From NCBI RefSeq assembly GCF_008629655.1, contig NZ_VWSG01000004.1:203472-267471 (forward strand): a DNA stretch of 64,000 nt, read 5' to 3'. Numbering within the stretch: position 1 is the first letter of the stretch; the number at the start of each line of letters is the position of its first letter. Source of the DNA: Paenimyroides baculatum. Lineage in GTDB: Bacteria > Bacteroidota > Bacteroidia > Flavobacteriales > Flavobacteriaceae. A program made the position numbers and the translations under genes. The notes beneath the pieces were generated by a model. It made no database searches. It saw nothing but the letters and a program-made list of their open reading frames with translations, and had not been told where the DNA came from. This document shows, piece after piece, positions 63,331 to 64,000 of the stretch.

Positions 63331-63434
63331 TAAAATGTCTACAGATTTTTGAAATTGTATTAGCGACAGAGAACGACTTTTTAATATATCTATATTGAAT
63401 AACTAAAAAACAACATATATAAACTAAGACAATA

Positions 63435-63911
63435 ATGACAGTAATAAATTATACAACCGGAGATGCAACCGCCCCTACAACACAAGGAAATAAAATAATT
63501 GTACATATCTGCAACGATGTCGGCGGCTGGGGAAAAGGATTTGTACTGGCTATTTCTAAAAAATGGAAGCAACCGGAACAAAATTACAGAGAGTGGTACA
63601 AATCAAAAGATGGTTTTACACTTGGTGCGGTTCAATTTGTGCAGGTTGAAGGTGATGTATGGGTAGCGAATTTAATAGGACAGCATAAAATAAACAAAGA
63701 CGAAAACGGCAATGCTCCCATTAGATACGATGCCGTACTAAAAGGACTTGAAAAGGTTGCTGAATTCGCCTCAGAAAAAAATGCTACCGTTCATATGCCC
63801 AGAATTGGCTGCGGACTGGCGGGCGGAACTTGGGATAGAATTGAACCTTTAATAGAAGAATCACTTACAGCAAGTACTGTAAATCGTCAGCAAAAAGTAG
63901 ACATTTTATAA
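63435..63911 (+). CDS. macrodomain protein of the TARG1/ALC1-like type
   Basis: A 158-aa single-domain protein. The ADP-ribose-binding features are present: TTGDATAP, IIVHICNDVGGWGKGFVLAI (28-47, with the Lys of WGKG in the place of the TARG1 catalytic Lys), LIGQ, and RIGCGLAGGTWDRIEPLIEE near the end. Proteins of this class remove ADP-ribose from Glu/Asp or thymidine, as TARG1 and DarG do, or hydrolyse O-acetyl-ADP-ribose. No DarT-like toxin is adjacent in the window. It is preceded by 104 bp without a gene. Confidence 0.88.
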   Translation: MTVINYTTGDATAPTTQGNKIIVHICNDVGGWGKGFVLAISKKWKQPEQNYREWYKSKDGFTLGAVQFVQVEGDVWVANLIGQHKINKDENGNAPIRYDAVLKGLEKVAEFASEKNATVHMPRIGCGLAGGTWDRIEPLIEESLTASTVNRQQKVDIL

Positions 63912-63955
63912 AAGAAACTAAAGGAGTGTTTTCATAAAAAAATGTAACTTTAATT

Positions 63956-64000
63956 ATGGCAACACCAAAAAAGAAATCAGCAGAGAATTTTGTAAAGGAC
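63956..64000 (+). CDS. start of a gene cut by the window edge
   Basis: ATG 63956 opens a frame (MATPKKKSAENFVKD) that runs off the end. It is 44 bp after the macrodomain gene, in the same direction and with a lysine-rich start, so it is probably a real co-transcribed gene. Too little is present to name it. Confidence 0.45.
   Translation, partial: MATPKKKSAENFVKD

Overview
The window is AT-rich DNA from a Bacteroidota bacterium, most likely a member of the Flavobacteriaceae. The evidence is a SusC/SusD pair, a type IX secretion (T9SS) C-terminal sorting domain, a DUF6443-type RHS protein, many Bacteroidota-style lipoproteins, and Bacteroidota promoter elements (TAnnTTTG with an upstream TTG). 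No rRNA, tRNA or CRISPR array was seen. The genome of origin could not be identified more closely.

Layout. (1) 1-7.2 kb: a small exported protein, then on the minus strand a SusC-SusD-S9 peptidase operon, probably for binding, importing and hydrolysing peptides. (2) 7.2-10.2 kb: 3 kb without genes, packed with imperfect palindromic repeats and ending in a ~415-nt stretch with nested long-range stems (9729-10142), a candidate structured RNA. (3) 10.2-28.5 kb: an accessory, defence-like island. It holds an HTH regulator followed by a three-gene ABC-three-component-like operon (nuclease-like protein, small middle protein, SMC/Rad50-like ATPase with a CPTC hook); a divergent class III nucleotide-cyclase-like protein followed by a RES-like (NAD-cleaving family) protein; an unrecognised 416-aa protein with two paralogous 57-aa proteins; an XRE-ImmA/IrrE regulator coupled to a PIN-like small protein; a KAP P-loop NTPase coupled to a 1506-aa sacsin-like GHKL ATPase with a C-terminal NOV/DUF3883 nuclease-like domain; and a decayed edge (truncated DUF2075-S24 helicase, frameshifted IstB, another broken ORF).

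(4) 29-37.7 kb: a four-gene minus-strand operon encoding a T9SS cargo protein, two RHS/YD-repeat proteins and a lipoprotein. The second RHS protein ends in a full metzincin motif, so it looks like a secreted polymorphic toxin with the lipoprotein as candidate immunity protein. (5) 39-46.2 kb: a co-directional series of small unrelated proteins (lipoproteins, DUF2695, DUF4265, a macro-like protein, a lipoprotein gene with an in-frame stop) resembling an immunity-gene array. (6) 46.6-59.5 kb: a lipoprotein, then an extracytoplasmic caspase/CHAT cluster: a lipoprotein with a 1370-aa caspase-like protein on the plus strand, facing a minus-strand operon of a 460-aa exported protein, a caspase-DUF4384-like protein and a TPR-CHAT protein. 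(7) 60-64 kb: small hypothetical genes, a secreted RraB-like/TPR fusion and a TARG1-like macrodomain protein.

Two repeat families recur between the modules. One is a large imperfect palindrome whose inner hairpin keeps pairing while its sequence changes. The other is built from 8-bp GTTGANNY units. Functions are inferred from motifs read by eye; no database search was possible.
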